Notes under the pieces: generated by a model
Told to the model about the DNA's origin: nothing
Databases searched by the model: none
Seen by the model: the letters and a program-made list of their open reading frames with translations, nothing else
Part shown: piece by piece, positions 29,417 to 39,206 of the stretch
Layout: each line of letters starts with the position of its first letter
Numbering within the stretch: position 1 is the first letter of the stretch
Position numbers and translations under genes: made by a program
Origin: Marinobacter sp. F3R08
Lineage (GTDB): Bacteria > Pseudomonadota > Gammaproteobacteria > Pseudomonadales > Oleiphilaceae
NCBI RefSeq assembly: GCF_018860425.1
Contig: NZ_JAHKPI010000014.1
Coordinates: forward strand, 556,074 to 620,073
Length of the DNA stretch: 64,000 nucleotides
Direction: 5' to 3'

Positions 29417-29506
29417 TCTCGGGCACAATCCTGACGAATGATAAACGAGGGCCGGCAATCAACGATCGGCCCCGACAACGATAAATCAGAGCGCTGCTGT
29501 CCTGTC

Positions 29507-30094
29507 ATGACTGACCAGAAACCCAGTCGCCGAGAGGCGATTCTCCATGCTCTCGTGGAACTCCTGGAGAATGATCCGGGAGCCCGCATCACCACGGCCG
29601 GCCTTGCCAAGTCCGTCGGCGTTACCGAAGCGGCTCTCTACCGCCATTTTCCCAGCAAGCGGAAGATGTTCGAGGCCCTCATCGAGTTCGCGGAAGACGC
29701 CGTTTTCTCCCGCTGTCAGGTCATCCTGCAAGAGCAGGATGACGTCCGGGTTCGCCTGCAACAACTGGTGCATCTGGTGCTTGTGTTCGCCGAACGCAAC
29801 CCGGGACTGTGCTGTGTGCTTACCGGTGATGCCCTGATGGGTGAAAACGACGCGTTGCGAAAACGTGCCTCCCAGTTTTTCGAGCGCCTGGAAACCCAGA
29901 TTCGTCAGACCCTCAAGGAAGGTGAAATTCGCCAGGGCCTGAGGCCAAGAACGAGTTCCGCCAGGGGCGCAGATTTCGTTCTGGTGTATGTCGAAGGCCG
30001 GATTCAGCGGTTTATCCGTTCGTCTTTCTCGCGATTGCCTTCAACGGATTTCGACGAAAGTTGGGCGTTGGTTGCCGAAGGTGTCTGGGGCTAG
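29507..30094 (+). CDS. slmA: TetR-family nucleoid occlusion factor SlmA
   Basis: 195 residues from ATG 29507; an earlier in-frame ATG at 29438 would add 23 residues without family support. The N-terminal TetR helix-turn-helix reads ITTAGLAKSVGVTEAALYRHFPSKRKMFEALIEF, close to SlmA. The body keeps FAERNPGLCCVLTGDALMGE and RFIRSSFSRLPSTDFDESW. It binds DNA sites across the chromosome and blocks FtsZ assembly over the nucleoid. It is convergent with the phosphatase gene, 16 bases apart. Confidence 0.88.
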   Translation: MTDQKPSRREAILHALVELLENDPGARITTAGLAKSVGVTEAALYRHFPSKRKMFEALIEFAEDAVFSRCQVILQEQDDVRVRLQQLVHLVLVFAERNPGLCCVLTGDALMGENDALRKRASQFFERLETQIRQTLKEGEIRQGLRPRTSSARGADFVLVYVEGRIQRFIRSSFSRLPSTDFDESWALVAEGVWG

Positions 30095-30110
30095 ACCAAC
30101 GCCGAACGAT

Positions 30111-30935
30111 TCACTTGTACCCTGAGGCCGTCCGCAGAATAGAGCGAACTGGCTCCCAGATAGCGGGTGCCGAAATCAGAATATCGCGGCCCCACAGATC
30201 GGCAGGGTAACCTTCCGGTACCTCGCTGAAATGTCCCGCTGTTGCGCCCGCCTCGAGGGCGATCAGGCGGGCGGCGGCGAAGTCCCAGGGGCTTACGTTC
30301 TCGTAGTAGATATCCAGACGGCCGCAGGCGACCCAACAGATATCCAGGGCCGCTGAGCCAATGCGGCGCAGGTCCCGGCACTGGTGAATCATGGCGTCCA
30401 GACGTTTGATCAGCGGCTCCAGATGGTCTTTGGTGTAGGGAAAGCCGGTGGCGAACAGGGCGTCCCGGGGCACCGTGGCTCCGCTGTGTCGAATAGGCTG
30501 ACCGTTCAGGGTAGCTCCTTCCGACCGGGTTGCCCTGAAGGTTTCGGCGGCAAAGGGCGCGTGTACCACCCCGGCCTGTACCCGACCTTTTTCTGCATAG
30601 GCAATGGACACGGCTACCTGGGGATGGCCGTAGGCGTAATTCACCGTCCCGTCGATGGGGTCCACGATCCAGAGAGGGGTGTCCAGTTCCTCGGCCTGAC
30701 TCAGGTCGGGCATGGTTTCTTCGGAAAGGATTCGGTGGCCAGGGAAGCGCTTGCGGATGGCATCGGTAATAAACTCGTCGGCCATGACATCGGCATGGGT
30801 TACCAGTTCTGTTTGATGCTTGTAGTTGGTCCGCAGGGCGTTGCCGTCCCGTTCACGGCGAATCAGCTCGCCTGCCTGGCGAGCGAGGTTTTCGGCAAAA
30901 TCGGTCATTTCGGTCAGAGAAACAGAATCAGACAT
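30111..30935 (-). CDS. Inositol monophosphatase family protein (SuhB-like)
   Basis: 274 residues. The metal-binding motifs are present: ILSEETMPD, LWIVDPIDGTVNYAYG, and the C-terminal ENVSPWDFAAARLIALEAGA. This is a complete FIG-superfamily active site. It could dephosphorylate inositol phosphate, histidinol phosphate or a nucleotide; the sequence is not close enough to SuhB to be certain. It is transcribed alone, 56 bases after the aminotransferase stop on the opposite side. Confidence 0.82.
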   Translation of the reverse strand: MSDSVSLTEMTDFAENLARQAGELIRRERDGNALRTNYKHQTELVTHADVMADEFITDAIRKRFPGHRILSEETMPDLSQAEELDTPLWIVDPIDGTVNYAYGHPQVAVSIAYAEKGRVQAGVVHAPFAAETFRATRSEGATLNGQPIRHSGATVPRDALFATGFPYTKDHLEPLIKRLDAMIHQCRDLRRIGSAALDICWVACGRLDIYYENVSPWDFAAARLIALEAGATAGHFSEVPEGYPADLWGRDILISAPAIWEPVRSILRTASGYK

Positions 30936-30991
30936 GGCGCCCCCATTGATATCCCCTAAGAGAGTGAGGACGCCAGTCTAACACGCTGGAA

Positions 30992-32287
30992 TCAGAGGCT
31001 GTTCAACCACTGCTCCATCTTGTCCATGGCCTGCACCAGGCGAGGACAGGCCTGATTGACGAAGTCGTCACCCAGCGCCTGCGCGGCATAGTCACCGCCG
31101 GCCAGTCGAAGGGATTCGGCACCGTCGAAGTCGACAAATGCCAGTCGGGCCGCCAGATGATCCGGTACGAAGCCGAAATCGCTGGCGGGCAAAATGGCCA
31201 CTCCGGTGTTTTCCAGCAGGGCCTGGCAGAAGGCCTGACTGGTCTTGATGTCCTCTCTGGCCAGTTGCTCCCGGAACGCGGAAAAGTCCGGGAACAGGTA
31301 GAACGCACCTTCCGGCTTCTGCACCACAGCACCCATGTCGCTCAGGCGTCGATGCATGTACTCACCGACAACTTTCAGCACCCGGCGCGACTGCTTGAGG
31401 TATTCATCAATGTCGTCACCACCGTTGAAGGCCGAAATGGCTGCGTGCTGGATGGGGGCGCTGGTAGCGGTATAGGTTTCGCTGGCGATGATTGCCATTG
31501 CGTCCTGCAGCGGGCGGAGTTCACGGGGGAAAATAAATGTACCCAGGCGCCAGCCGCCAGCGCCGGCCCACTTGCTCAGACCGGTACTGATAATGGTTCC
31601 TTCCGGATAGTAGCGGGCGATGGATTTGTGCCTGCCTTCGAAATGAACCTCACCGTAGATCTCGTCGGAAAGAAGAATCAGCTTGTATTTGCGGGCCACG
31701 TTGGCAATGGCCAGCAGTTGGTCGTCGGTGTAGCTGCAGCCGGTGGGGTTGGACGGATAGTTAAGAATCAGGATCCGTGGCCGCGACGGATCATCACGGC
31801 AGATGATGTCCAGCTCCTCGGCGGTAAGCTGCCAGTTATTCTCGGCGTGTGTGGGCAACCAGTGTACCGAGCGACCGATAATCCGTGCCTGAGGGGCATA
31901 GGAAACCCAGCTCGGGCGCGGGATCAGAAGATCCCCGTAGTAGGCCAGTTGCAGCATGAACAGAAGTTCCTTGGAGCCAGGGCCGATCAGAACGTCTTCC
32001 CAGGAACAGCGCATGCGCTCGCTGCGATTGATGTAGCCGGCAATGGCTTCGCGGAGGCTCTTCAGGCCTTTTACGGGCAGGTAATCCTTTTCGTGGGCGT
32101 GCTCTTTGAGCGCCTCCACCACGCGATCGGGTACCGGGAAGGGCGACTGCCCCAATCCAAGTTTGATGATGTCCTTGCCTTCGGATTTGAGCTGGTTGCT
32201 CAGCTCGTTGATGCGAAGGGTGGCTGAGGGCTGAATGCCCCGGACGTTCAGGTTAATCGCGTATCGGTGGTCGGTTTGGATGTCCAT
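30992..32287 (-). CDS. Pyridoxal-phosphate aminotransferase, class I/II
   Basis: 431 residues from ATG 32287 with CAGGGA upstream. The fold-type I signature is complete: LGLGQSPFPVP near the N-terminus, GPGSKELLF, ILNYPSNPTGCSYT, LILLSDEIYGEV and the PLP-binding Lys in STGLSKWAGAGGWRLG. Late ARLAFVDFDG carries the substrate-carboxylate Arg. Amino-donor specificity cannot be told; alanine/valine- or aspartate-type are possible. Confidence 0.88.
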   Translation of the reverse strand: MDIQTDHRYAINLNVRGIQPSATLRINELSNQLKSEGKDIIKLGLGQSPFPVPDRVVEALKEHAHEKDYLPVKGLKSLREAIAGYINRSERMRCSWEDVLIGPGSKELLFMLQLAYYGDLLIPRPSWVSYAPQARIIGRSVHWLPTHAENNWQLTAEELDIICRDDPSRPRILILNYPSNPTGCSYTDDQLLAIANVARKYKLILLSDEIYGEVHFEGRHKSIARYYPEGTIISTGLSKWAGAGGWRLGTFIFPRELRPLQDAMAIIASETYTATSAPIQHAAISAFNGGDDIDEYLKQSRRVLKVVGEYMHRRLSDMGAVVQKPEGAFYLFPDFSAFREQLAREDIKTSQAFCQALLENTGVAILPASDFGFVPDHLAARLAFVDFDGAESLRLAGGDYAAQALGDDFVNQACPRLVQAMDKMEQWLNSL

Positions 32288-32401
32288 TGTCCCTGTCTGT
32301 TGGTTGGAAGTGACCACCCAAGTATAGAAAATCCAAACATATCTGTGACGCTCTGTCAGATAGGTGATTGCCGCAGTCTGGTGGCAGACCTGGATCTGGA
32401 T

Positions 32402-33718
32402 CTAGCGCGACTTGATCCAGACTTCGACGCGACCATTGCGAGGGCTACCGCTTCCTCCGACCGGCATGTACTGGCCATAACCTGTATAGGCGACGTCCGG
32501 TACGCCCACTTCCTGCAGAGCCATACGGACGGACAGGGCTCTTAACTCTGAGATCATCTGCGCGCGGAGTTCGTGACTCTGGCGGTCGGCAAACCCGATC
32601 AGGAGCAGGTCGTCGGCAGACCGACCGTTCTGCATGAGAAATTGCTGAACCCTCTGCAGGTCACGACGCGCTTTGTTATCCAGCTTCGACCGACCTTCAG
32701 AGAAGCGGAAATTGACCGTGAGGCGATGGTAGTGGCCAGTCAGGCGACGAAAGGTCTTGGGCGTTGAGTCGTCGAACTTCGGTTTCACCGCAATCGGATT
32801 CTGGGAAATGAAACCGGACTCGGCGACCAGAGCCTGTCCTTTCTGGCCAAGAGCGAACCTGATCAGGCCGGCGGAAAGAGATGGGATCTCGCTTCCCGGG
32901 GTGTACATGAACAGACGCCGTGACAGCGGGTAATCCTCGCTGGCGACGGTCAGTTGATTGGGGTGCAGGGCAGGTGCATTGCCTTCGGAAATCGCCAGCA
33001 GCTTGCTGTCCCGGACCGAGGCCAATCCGGAGAAGCCAATGCCTGAAGGATCTCGACTAACGTCATCCGACAACTGGTCGTTAGATTCGTACCGTTTGGC
33101 GTTGCCGTCCAGTGTGAACTGTTTCCCCAGTACGAGTGATTTGAATGTGTCCCAGGTTCCGGAGCGGTCATCTCTGGCGTAGAGGTGGATTGGCCTGTCA
33201 GGTCCATCCAGCTCCGACCAGTTGCGGATCTGCCCAGAAAAGATCTGACCCAGGGTATTGATGCTCATCTGGCTGATCGGGTTGGAGGGATGCACCAGAA
33301 TAGCCAGCCCGTCAATGGCAATGACATGCTCGCTTTCTGGCGCCGTAAGATCGGCCGTATCCAGAAAGTGTTCTGCTTCCTGTGGTTTTACCGGACGGGA
33401 AGAAGCCCAGATATTCGCCTGCCCGGACGCCAGAGCCTTGAACCCGGTGCTCGATCCATGGGCAGCCACCAGAATTTCGGTGGCCGTCTGGTTCACGGTG
33501 GCCCGGAGCACGGTTTCGTTCTCCACGCCGGTGCTTCCGGAAACGACCGGTTCTTTACCGTCCGCTTGCAGAAAACCTGTGACCAGCATGGGAGCAAGTG
33601 TGGCACCGACAGTGTTCGAACCGTGAATTTCCAGATCGTAGGCTTGAGCCTGAAAGGCCAGAACAGCCGCGGCAAGCGTTGAAGAAACAGTACTGGTCTT
33701 GGGGAAACTGCGAGCCAT
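32402..33718 (-). CDS. PstS-like phosphate-binding protein fused to a C-terminal OmpA peptidoglycan-binding domain
   Basis: 438 residues from ATG 33718. The first 25 residues form a signal peptide ending AQA. Residues about 30-300 are a PstS-like domain: IHGSNTVGATLAPML, YARDDRSGTWDTFKSLVLG, DPSGIGFSGLAS and PLSRRLFMYT. Residues about 320-438 are OmpA-like: LTVNFRFSEGRSKLDNKARRDL, LIGFADRQSHE and SPRNGRVEVWIK, with the Asp and Arg that contact meso-diaminopimelate. The fusion would tie a phosphate-type binding domain to the cell wall. No pst permease is nearby. Confidence 0.85.
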   Translation of the reverse strand: MARSFPKTSTVSSTLAAAVLAFQAQAYDLEIHGSNTVGATLAPMLVTGFLQADGKEPVVSGSTGVENETVLRATVNQTATEILVAAHGSSTGFKALASGQANIWASSRPVKPQEAEHFLDTADLTAPESEHVIAIDGLAILVHPSNPISQMSINTLGQIFSGQIRNWSELDGPDRPIHLYARDDRSGTWDTFKSLVLGKQFTLDGNAKRYESNDQLSDDVSRDPSGIGFSGLASVRDSKLLAISEGNAPALHPNQLTVASEDYPLSRRLFMYTPGSEIPSLSAGLIRFALGQKGQALVAESGFISQNPIAVKPKFDDSTPKTFRRLTGHYHRLTVNFRFSEGRSKLDNKARRDLQRVQQFLMQNGRSADDLLLIGFADRQSHELRAQMISELRALSVRMALQEVGVPDVAYTGYGQYMPVGGSGSPRNGRVEVWIKSR

Positions 33719-33849
33719 CTTGAAAAAACCTCGATGCGACAGAGAGTTGAGGCGTTCAAGGATGCTCAAGAAATGTGACAGCTATGTTTCAGGTGAGGCG
33801 TTGGGCCGGGCCCGGACACGTCGAGCAGTGAGCTTTCTTGCGCTAGAGC

Positions 33850-34164
33850 TCAGGAGAAGCGGTGGGGTTCCAGTTCCATGTGCTGGATGCGCTGACCCAG
33901 CATAATGATACGGCCGGTGTAGCGTTCTTCGCCGGTAGACGTGAAATCGAACAGGAACCTGCGCCATACTCGGATCCGGCCATGATCGTCACGTTTGAAC
34001 CAGAGCCCGCGAAGGAATACCACGTCATCCAGAAGCATGACATCCATGCTCTTGCAGTAGCGATGCGCCGCCTGAAGTACGAAATCCTTGATGGCTTTGG
34101 CTCGCCACCAGTACCAGACAGCGAATCCAGCGACGAACAGCCAGAACAGGGTTCCAAGAGTCAC
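33850..34164 (-). CDS. DUF3301 family membrane protein
   Basis: 104 residues with one N-terminal membrane segment (FWLFVAGFAVWYWW), then AAHRYCKSMDVMLLDDVVFLRGL and a soluble tail with FLFDFTSTGEERYTGRIIMLG. This matches the DUF3301 layout. Function unknown. It is transcribed toward the PstS-OmpA gene with 131 bases between and may share a transcript with it. Confidence 0.82.
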   Translation of the reverse strand: MTLGTLFWLFVAGFAVWYWWRAKAIKDFVLQAAHRYCKSMDVMLLDDVVFLRGLWFKRDDHGRIRVWRRFLFDFTSTGEERYTGRIIMLGQRIQHMELEPHRFS

Positions 34165-34234
34165 GTTGTTGAGAGTCTCGCAGGTTATTCATGAGTGAGG
34201 ACCAAGACTAACCTATTCAAATGACGCGGGCACT

Positions 34235-34266
34235 AAAAAGCCCGGTACACGTTTCCGTGACCGGGC
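34235..34266 (-). terminator. Intrinsic terminator after the RND efflux operon
   Basis: On the minus strand GCCCGGT-CACG, GAAA tetraloop, CGTG-T-ACCGGGC is followed by TTTTT. It begins 15 bases after the RND permease stop. A strong, classical rho-independent terminator. Confidence 0.9.
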
Positions 34267-34281
34267 ATTCTGTGTTCCGGG

Positions 34282-37200
34282 TCAGTGGGCGGTTGCCGTG
34301 TTCACTCCGGGCTCTGTGCCACCGCTGTTCTTGTCGTCTGCAGAGCCGTTGTGATCACGGCCCAGCAGGATGTAGAACGCCGGCAATACAAAGATGGTGA
34401 AAAGGGTACCAATGCCCAGGCCAGCGCTGATGGTCAGGCCGATCGCAAAGCGGCTTTCGGCCCCCGGACCAACGGCAATCAGCAACGGCACCATGGCGAA
34501 GATCAGTGCCAGGGACGTCATGATGATGGGGCGCAAACGAATTGCAGCCGCCTCAATAACCGCGTCTACCTTGTTCAGGCCACGCTCCTTCTGAAGCTGA
34601 TTGGCGAACTCAACAATGAGAATGCCGTTCTTGGACACCACGCCAATCAATGTGATCAGTCCCACCTGGGTGTAGATGTTCATGGACGCAAAGCCAAGCA
34701 CGATAAATGCCATGGCACCTGCGACTGACATAGGCACTGATACCAGGATGATAAACGGGTCCCGCCAGCTTTCGAACTGGGCGGCCAGTACCAGATAGAT
34801 CACCAGCAGCGAGAGGAAGAAGGTGACTACCAGGGCGCTACCCTGGGTGGCCAGCTGTCGACTCTGACCGGTGTAGTCGTAACTGAAACCCTGAGGGAAC
34901 ACCTCTCCGGCAGTCTGCTCCATGAAGTCCATGGCGGTGCCAGCGGCAACACCTGGCATGATGACCCCCTGAAGCGTCAGCGAGTTCTGCTGGTTGAACT
35001 GGGTACGGTTTGACGGTTCAACATCATGGCTGAAGCTGACCACGCTGCCCAGTGGCACCAGTTCGTCGTTGTCCGCACGGATGTAGTACTCATTCAGAGC
35101 CTGGGCATCCAGCCGGAACTTCTGGTCAACCTGCGGAATGACCTGGTAAGAGCGTCCTTCCATGCTGAACCGGTTGATGTAACCGCCGCCGAGCATGCTC
35201 GACAGGCTCTGACCAACGTCCTGCATGGACAGGCCCAGATCTGCAACGCGGTCACGGTCGACCTTGATGCGAGTGATCGGGCGATCAAAGTTGATGGATT
35301 TTTGCAGGAACATGAAATTACCGCTGCCCATCGCTTTGCCCAGCAGTTCGTCAGCGACCTGATCCAGCTGCTCATAGCTGTTACCAGTGGTAATCACGAA
35401 CTGGAACGGCAGGCCGCCACCGGAGCCGGGAAGGGACGGACGCGGGAACACTGCGGTTTGCAAGCCGGTGACCTTCTTGAGTTCCGCATTCAACTGAGGC
35501 TGAGCTTCGAACTGGGAGATTTCCCGTTCACTCCAGGGCGCCATCTTGAAACCACCGAAAACCGCATTCGGGCTGGTGATGCCGATGATCATGAAATCCT
35601 CGTTGTAGCCTTGCACCGTCGACAAACGCTCCTGCACTTCATCACCATGCTCGGTCAGATAGTCGAGGGTGGAGGTTTGCGGCCCGAGCCCCTGGTAGAA
35701 CAGGATGCCCTGGTCTTCGGTCGGAGCCAGCTCGCTCTGGCTCATCATGACCATGAAGTAAATGGAGCCGAGTACAACCAGCGCAAAGAAGATAACCACC
35801 GATTTGGTTTGCATCAGGGAGGACAGAGCCGATTTATAGCCTGATGAAATCCCGTTGAACGTGCGTTCGACCAGGTTTTCAAACTTTCCGGGGTTGCCAT
35901 GGGGTTTCAGAACCATGCCAGACAGCATTGGCGAGAGCGTCAAAGCCACAATGCCGGAAATAACCACAGTACCGGCCAGCGTGAAGGCAAACTCGGTAAA
36001 GAGTGAGCCGACCAGACCACCCATGAAGCCGATGGGTGCGTACACCGCGACCAGGGTGGTTGTCATGGCAATGATTGGTACTGCCATTTCACGGGCGCCG
36101 TTTATGGCGGCATTGAAGCGTGATTCGCCCTGTTCGATGTGCCGGTGCACGTTCTCAACCATGATAATGGCATCGTCCACCACGAGACCGATGGCCAGTA
36201 CCATGGACAGCAGTGTCAGCAGGTTCAGTGAGAAACCGAACATCAGCATGATGAACGCCCCACCGATCAGTGACAATGGCACGGCAATGGATGGAACAAT
36301 GGAGGCGCGGACTGAGCCAAGGCAAAGGAAGACCACCACCAGGACGATGATCATGGCTTCCAGAAGTGTCTGGATAACCTCGTTGATGGAATCCTCAATG
36401 AAGTCAGACGAGTCGTAGGCCAGGCGAACATTCAGGCCTGATGGCAGCTGGCTTTTAATGTCCGGGAGTTCGCCTTTTACCAGCCCCGCCACGGTCAGTG
36501 GGTTCGCTCCAGGAGCCAGTTCTATGGCAACGTAGGTTGCTGGTTGCCCCTTGTACAGGGCGAGTTGATCATAGGTTTCGGAGCCCAGCTCAACACGGGC
36601 GATGTCCTGCAGGCGAATCTGGGTGCCATTGCTTTGTTTGACAACCAGGTTCCGGAACTCATCCGGATCCGCTACATCGGTATCACTGGTCATGCTGATT
36701 TCAGTGTAGGTGCCCTTGGTATTGCCGACGGCTGCCTGATAGTTGTTGGCCTGGAGCTTTGCGACCACTTCCTCGGGGGTCATATCGACTGCCGCCAGGC
36801 GCTCCGGGTCCAGCCAGACCCTCAGGGCAAATTTCCGCCCCAGCAAATTCGCCTTACCAACACCGGACAGCGCTTGCAGCCGGGGCTGGACAACCCGGGT
36901 CAGATAGTCAGTAATCTGAGGTACAGCCAGTTTGTTACTGTAGAAGGCGATGTACATCAGAGCCGTTGAATCGCCCGTGGTGGAGGTGATTACCGGGTCC
37001 TGGGCATCGGCTGGCAACACGTTGCGCTGGCTTGCTACCTTGGCCTGGATTTCCGCAAGTGCGGCGTTAGCGTCGTAATTCAGTACCATCTTTGCTTCGA
37101 TGGTTGAGACGCCCTGGGAACTGGTTGAGGTCAGATAGTCGATGCCGCTGGCTTCGGCAATTGCCTGTTGCAGTGGCGTGGTAATGAAACCCTTGATCAG

Positions 37201-37371
37201 GTCTGAGCTGGCACCGGGATAAGCGGTGGTGACGGTCACGGTGGTACTTTCGAGTTCCGGATACTGCCGGATCTCCATTTCCATGGCCGCCCGTGCACCC
37301 AGAAGCAGGATCAGCAGGCTGACCACCGTCGCCAGTACGGGACGGTGGATAAAGATGTCAGTGAAGCGCAT
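34282..37371 (-). CDS. RND multidrug efflux permease (AcrB/MexB type)
   Basis: 1029 residues, the usual length. It has N-terminal FIHRPVLATVVSLLILLLG, the proton-relay Asp pair in LAIGLVVDDAIIMVENVHRH (about 405), a large periplasmic loop after each set of helices, and GVVSKNGILIVEFANQLQ near the second helix bundle. It exports hydrophobic drugs or solvents using the proton gradient together with the adaptor upstream. The ATG overlaps the adaptor stop by one base. No outer-membrane channel gene is beside it, so TolC from elsewhere is probably shared. Confidence 0.93.
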   Translation of the reverse strand: MRFTDIFIHRPVLATVVSLLILLLGARAAMEMEIRQYPELESTTVTVTTAYPGASSDLIKGFITTPLQQAIAEASGIDYLTSTSSQGVSTIEAKMVLNYDANAALAEIQAKVASQRNVLPADAQDPVITSTTGDSTALMYIAFYSNKLAVPQITDYLTRVVQPRLQALSGVGKANLLGRKFALRVWLDPERLAAVDMTPEEVVAKLQANNYQAAVGNTKGTYTEISMTSDTDVADPDEFRNLVVKQSNGTQIRLQDIARVELGSETYDQLALYKGQPATYVAIELAPGANPLTVAGLVKGELPDIKSQLPSGLNVRLAYDSSDFIEDSINEVIQTLLEAMIIVLVVVFLCLGSVRASIVPSIAVPLSLIGGAFIMLMFGFSLNLLTLLSMVLAIGLVVDDAIIMVENVHRHIEQGESRFNAAINGAREMAVPIIAMTTTLVAVYAPIGFMGGLVGSLFTEFAFTLAGTVVISGIVALTLSPMLSGMVLKPHGNPGKFENLVERTFNGISSGYKSALSSLMQTKSVVIFFALVVLGSIYFMVMMSQSELAPTEDQGILFYQGLGPQTSTLDYLTEHGDEVQERLSTVQGYNEDFMIIGITSPNAVFGGFKMAPWSEREISQFEAQPQLNAELKKVTGLQTAVFPRPSLPGSGGGLPFQFVITTGNSYEQLDQVADELLGKAMGSGNFMFLQKSINFDRPITRIKVDRDRVADLGLSMQDVGQSLSSMLGGGYINRFSMEGRSYQVIPQVDQKFRLDAQALNEYYIRADNDELVPLGSVVSFSHDVEPSNRTQFNQQNSLTLQGVIMPGVAAGTAMDFMEQTAGEVFPQGFSYDYTGQSRQLATQGSALVVTFFLSLLVIYLVLAAQFESWRDPFIILVSVPMSVAGAMAFIVLGFASMNIYTQVGLITLIGVVSKNGILIVEFANQLQKERGLNKVDAVIEAAAIRLRPIIMTSLALIFAMVPLLIAVGPGAESRFAIGLTISAGLGIGTLFTIFVLPAFYILLGRDHNGSADDKNSGGTEPGVNTATAH

Positions 37372-38471
37372 TACTCAGACGCCCCCTGCTTCTGGTCTTC
37401 TTCCTGGATGGCCACCTTCTGGCCCGCGCGCAAACGCAGAAGCCCTTTCTCGACGATGGTTTCACCTGCCTCAAGACCTGAAAGAATAGCAACGCGAGTG
37501 TCGCGGGTTTCACCGGTGGTCACCGTCCGGCGGCTGACGACAAGATCGCCGTCTTCGTTTTCCTCGACTACGAATACGAAATCTCCGTAAGTGTTGTAGG
37601 AGATTGCAGTACGCGGAACGGTCACTACCTCGTTTTCCTCGGGCTGCCGAGTCAACACGGTAGCGAACATGCCCGGGCGCAACAGTTTGTCAGGATTCGC
37701 GAGCGTCGCACGGATTCTGACCGTCCGGGTTTCCGGATTCACTGACGTGTTGATCGCACTGACCGATCCCTCGAAATCCTGTTCCGGTACCGCAGCAACC
37801 GCGGCAACCACCGGGTATCCGGGTTTTACGTTCGGCAGGTTTTTCTCGGACAGGGTGTAGTCCACGTAGATCGGATCAAGCATATTGATCTCGACAATGG
37901 GCGTTCCAGTGGCGATATATTCGCCCTGGTCAACCATCCGGATGCCCAGAGTGCCGTCAAAGGGTGCACGAATGATTTTCTTGCTTAACTGGGCCTCGGC
38001 CTCGTTAACCCTTGCCCGCGCGGCGTCGAAATTTGCCTTGGCTTCGTCGTATTGAGACTGAGATACTGCGCGCTTGGGCAAGAGATCGGAGAGACGTTCG
38101 AACTCCTGCTCAGCCAACTGCGCCTCGGCACGCTGGGTACGGAGGGCGGCCTCGTCGATAGCGGCATCAATGCGGATCAGTACATCGCCCTGCTTGACCA
38201 CGTCACCGGATTCGAAATTGATGGCCTCAATAACACCAGGTACTTCATTGGCCACCTGGATCCCGTTGATGGCCTCAACGCTGCCGACCGCCTTGATAGC
38301 CGGTGTCCATGCTTCTGTCCGGGCCTCAATGGCAGAGATCTGGGCCGGGGGTTGGGGCTGGGACATTTGTTCTTGCATCTGGCCAAATTGATAGAACTTG
38401 TAGCCGAAGATGCCTCCAAGCACCACGCCGAGAAAAATGATCACAATCAGAAAGCGTGTAGCAGTGCGCAT
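37371..38471 (-). CDS. RND efflux periplasmic adaptor (membrane-fusion protein)
   Basis: 366 residues. It is anchored by one N-terminal hydrophobic segment rather than a lipobox Cys. A lipoyl half-motif EVPGVIEAINFESGDVVKQGDVLIRID, a helical hairpin (about 100-150) and the second half IIRAPFDGTLGIRMVDQGEYI are present, followed by beta-barrel and membrane-proximal domains (PRTAISYNTYGDFVFVV). First gene of a two-gene operon with the RND permease. Closest in type to the VexE/AcrA-like adaptors. Confidence 0.9.
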   Translation of the reverse strand: MRTATRFLIVIIFLGVVLGGIFGYKFYQFGQMQEQMSQPQPPAQISAIEARTEAWTPAIKAVGSVEAINGIQVANEVPGVIEAINFESGDVVKQGDVLIRIDAAIDEAALRTQRAEAQLAEQEFERLSDLLPKRAVSQSQYDEAKANFDAARARVNEAEAQLSKKIIRAPFDGTLGIRMVDQGEYIATGTPIVEINMLDPIYVDYTLSEKNLPNVKPGYPVVAAVAAVPEQDFEGSVSAINTSVNPETRTVRIRATLANPDKLLRPGMFATVLTRQPEENEVVTVPRTAISYNTYGDFVFVVEENEDGDLVVSRRTVTTGETRDTRVAILSGLEAGETIVEKGLLRLRAGQKVAIQEEDQKQGASE

Positions 38472-38698
38472 AGGTCGGATCCTGGAAATCTGTGTCAGAT
38501 GTGGGGAAGCGTAGCATCCTACAAAATTAGGTCGCTATTGTCACCGGGCTGTAAGTATTTCTGTCTAGGCAATATAGCGGACATTTTTGAGGTATATCAT
38601 AGCGCTCCTGTCGCGCGCCTCTGGTTCTGGGGTGGCGTGCTGGTAATGTGGCAGAAACCGGTTACAAAATAACGACGTCGAACAAGGTGGGATCAACC

Positions 38699-39205
38699 AT
38701 GCAGTGGATTCTGGGAATCGCGTTGGCAGCTGCCGTGTTTGTGATTCTGAAACAGTGGGGCGCATTGTCCGCCGAGAAGAAAAAGGCAGCTACCTGGAAG
38801 AGTGTTCTGGTGGTCGGTGCCGCCTTGCTGGTCTTCATGGTGCTGACCGGGCGTATCCACGTGCTGACGGCGGCAGTGGCCGCTTTACTTCCTCTGTTGC
38901 GCAAGCTTCCGGCGTTGCTGAAGTTCGCCCCGGCCATCAAGCAGATGATCGGGGAAGAGCAAGGGCGCCCGGATCAGGAACAGGCGAGCCGTGAATCTGA
39001 TCGGGGCAATGGCCCGGATGGTCAGATGTCGGAGCGCGAGGCCTGCGACATTCTCGGGGTAAAAACCGGCTGTTCCGAGGAAGAGATCGTGATGGCCCAT
39101 CGCCGGCTGATGCAGAAACTTCATCCCGATCGGGGGGGCAATGATTACCTGGCCGCCAAACTCAATGAGGCCAAGTCGGTTCTGCTGAGTGCCCACAAAG
39201 CCTGA
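38699..39205 (+). CDS. Tim14/Pam18-like membrane J-domain protein
   Basis: 168 residues from ATG 38699, with AAGGTGG upstream. Two or three N-terminal hydrophobic segments (residues 1-85) are followed by a polar linker and a C-terminal J domain (about 110-168). That domain reads [30 protein letters not shown] and [13 protein letters not shown]. The HPD-Arg-Gly-Gly and the AAKLNEAK helix match eukaryotic Tim14/Pam18 far better than DnaJ. It should stimulate an Hsp70 at the membrane. The target is unknown. Confidence 0.85.
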   Translation: MQWILGIALAAAVFVILKQWGALSAEKKKAATWKSVLVVGAALLVFMVLTGRIHVLTAAVAALLPLLRKLPALLKFAPAIKQMIGEEQGRPDQEQASRESDRGNGPDGQMSEREACDILGVKTGCSEEEIVMAHRRLMQKLHPDRGGNDYLAAKLNEAKSVLLSAHKA

Positions 39206-39206
39206 A

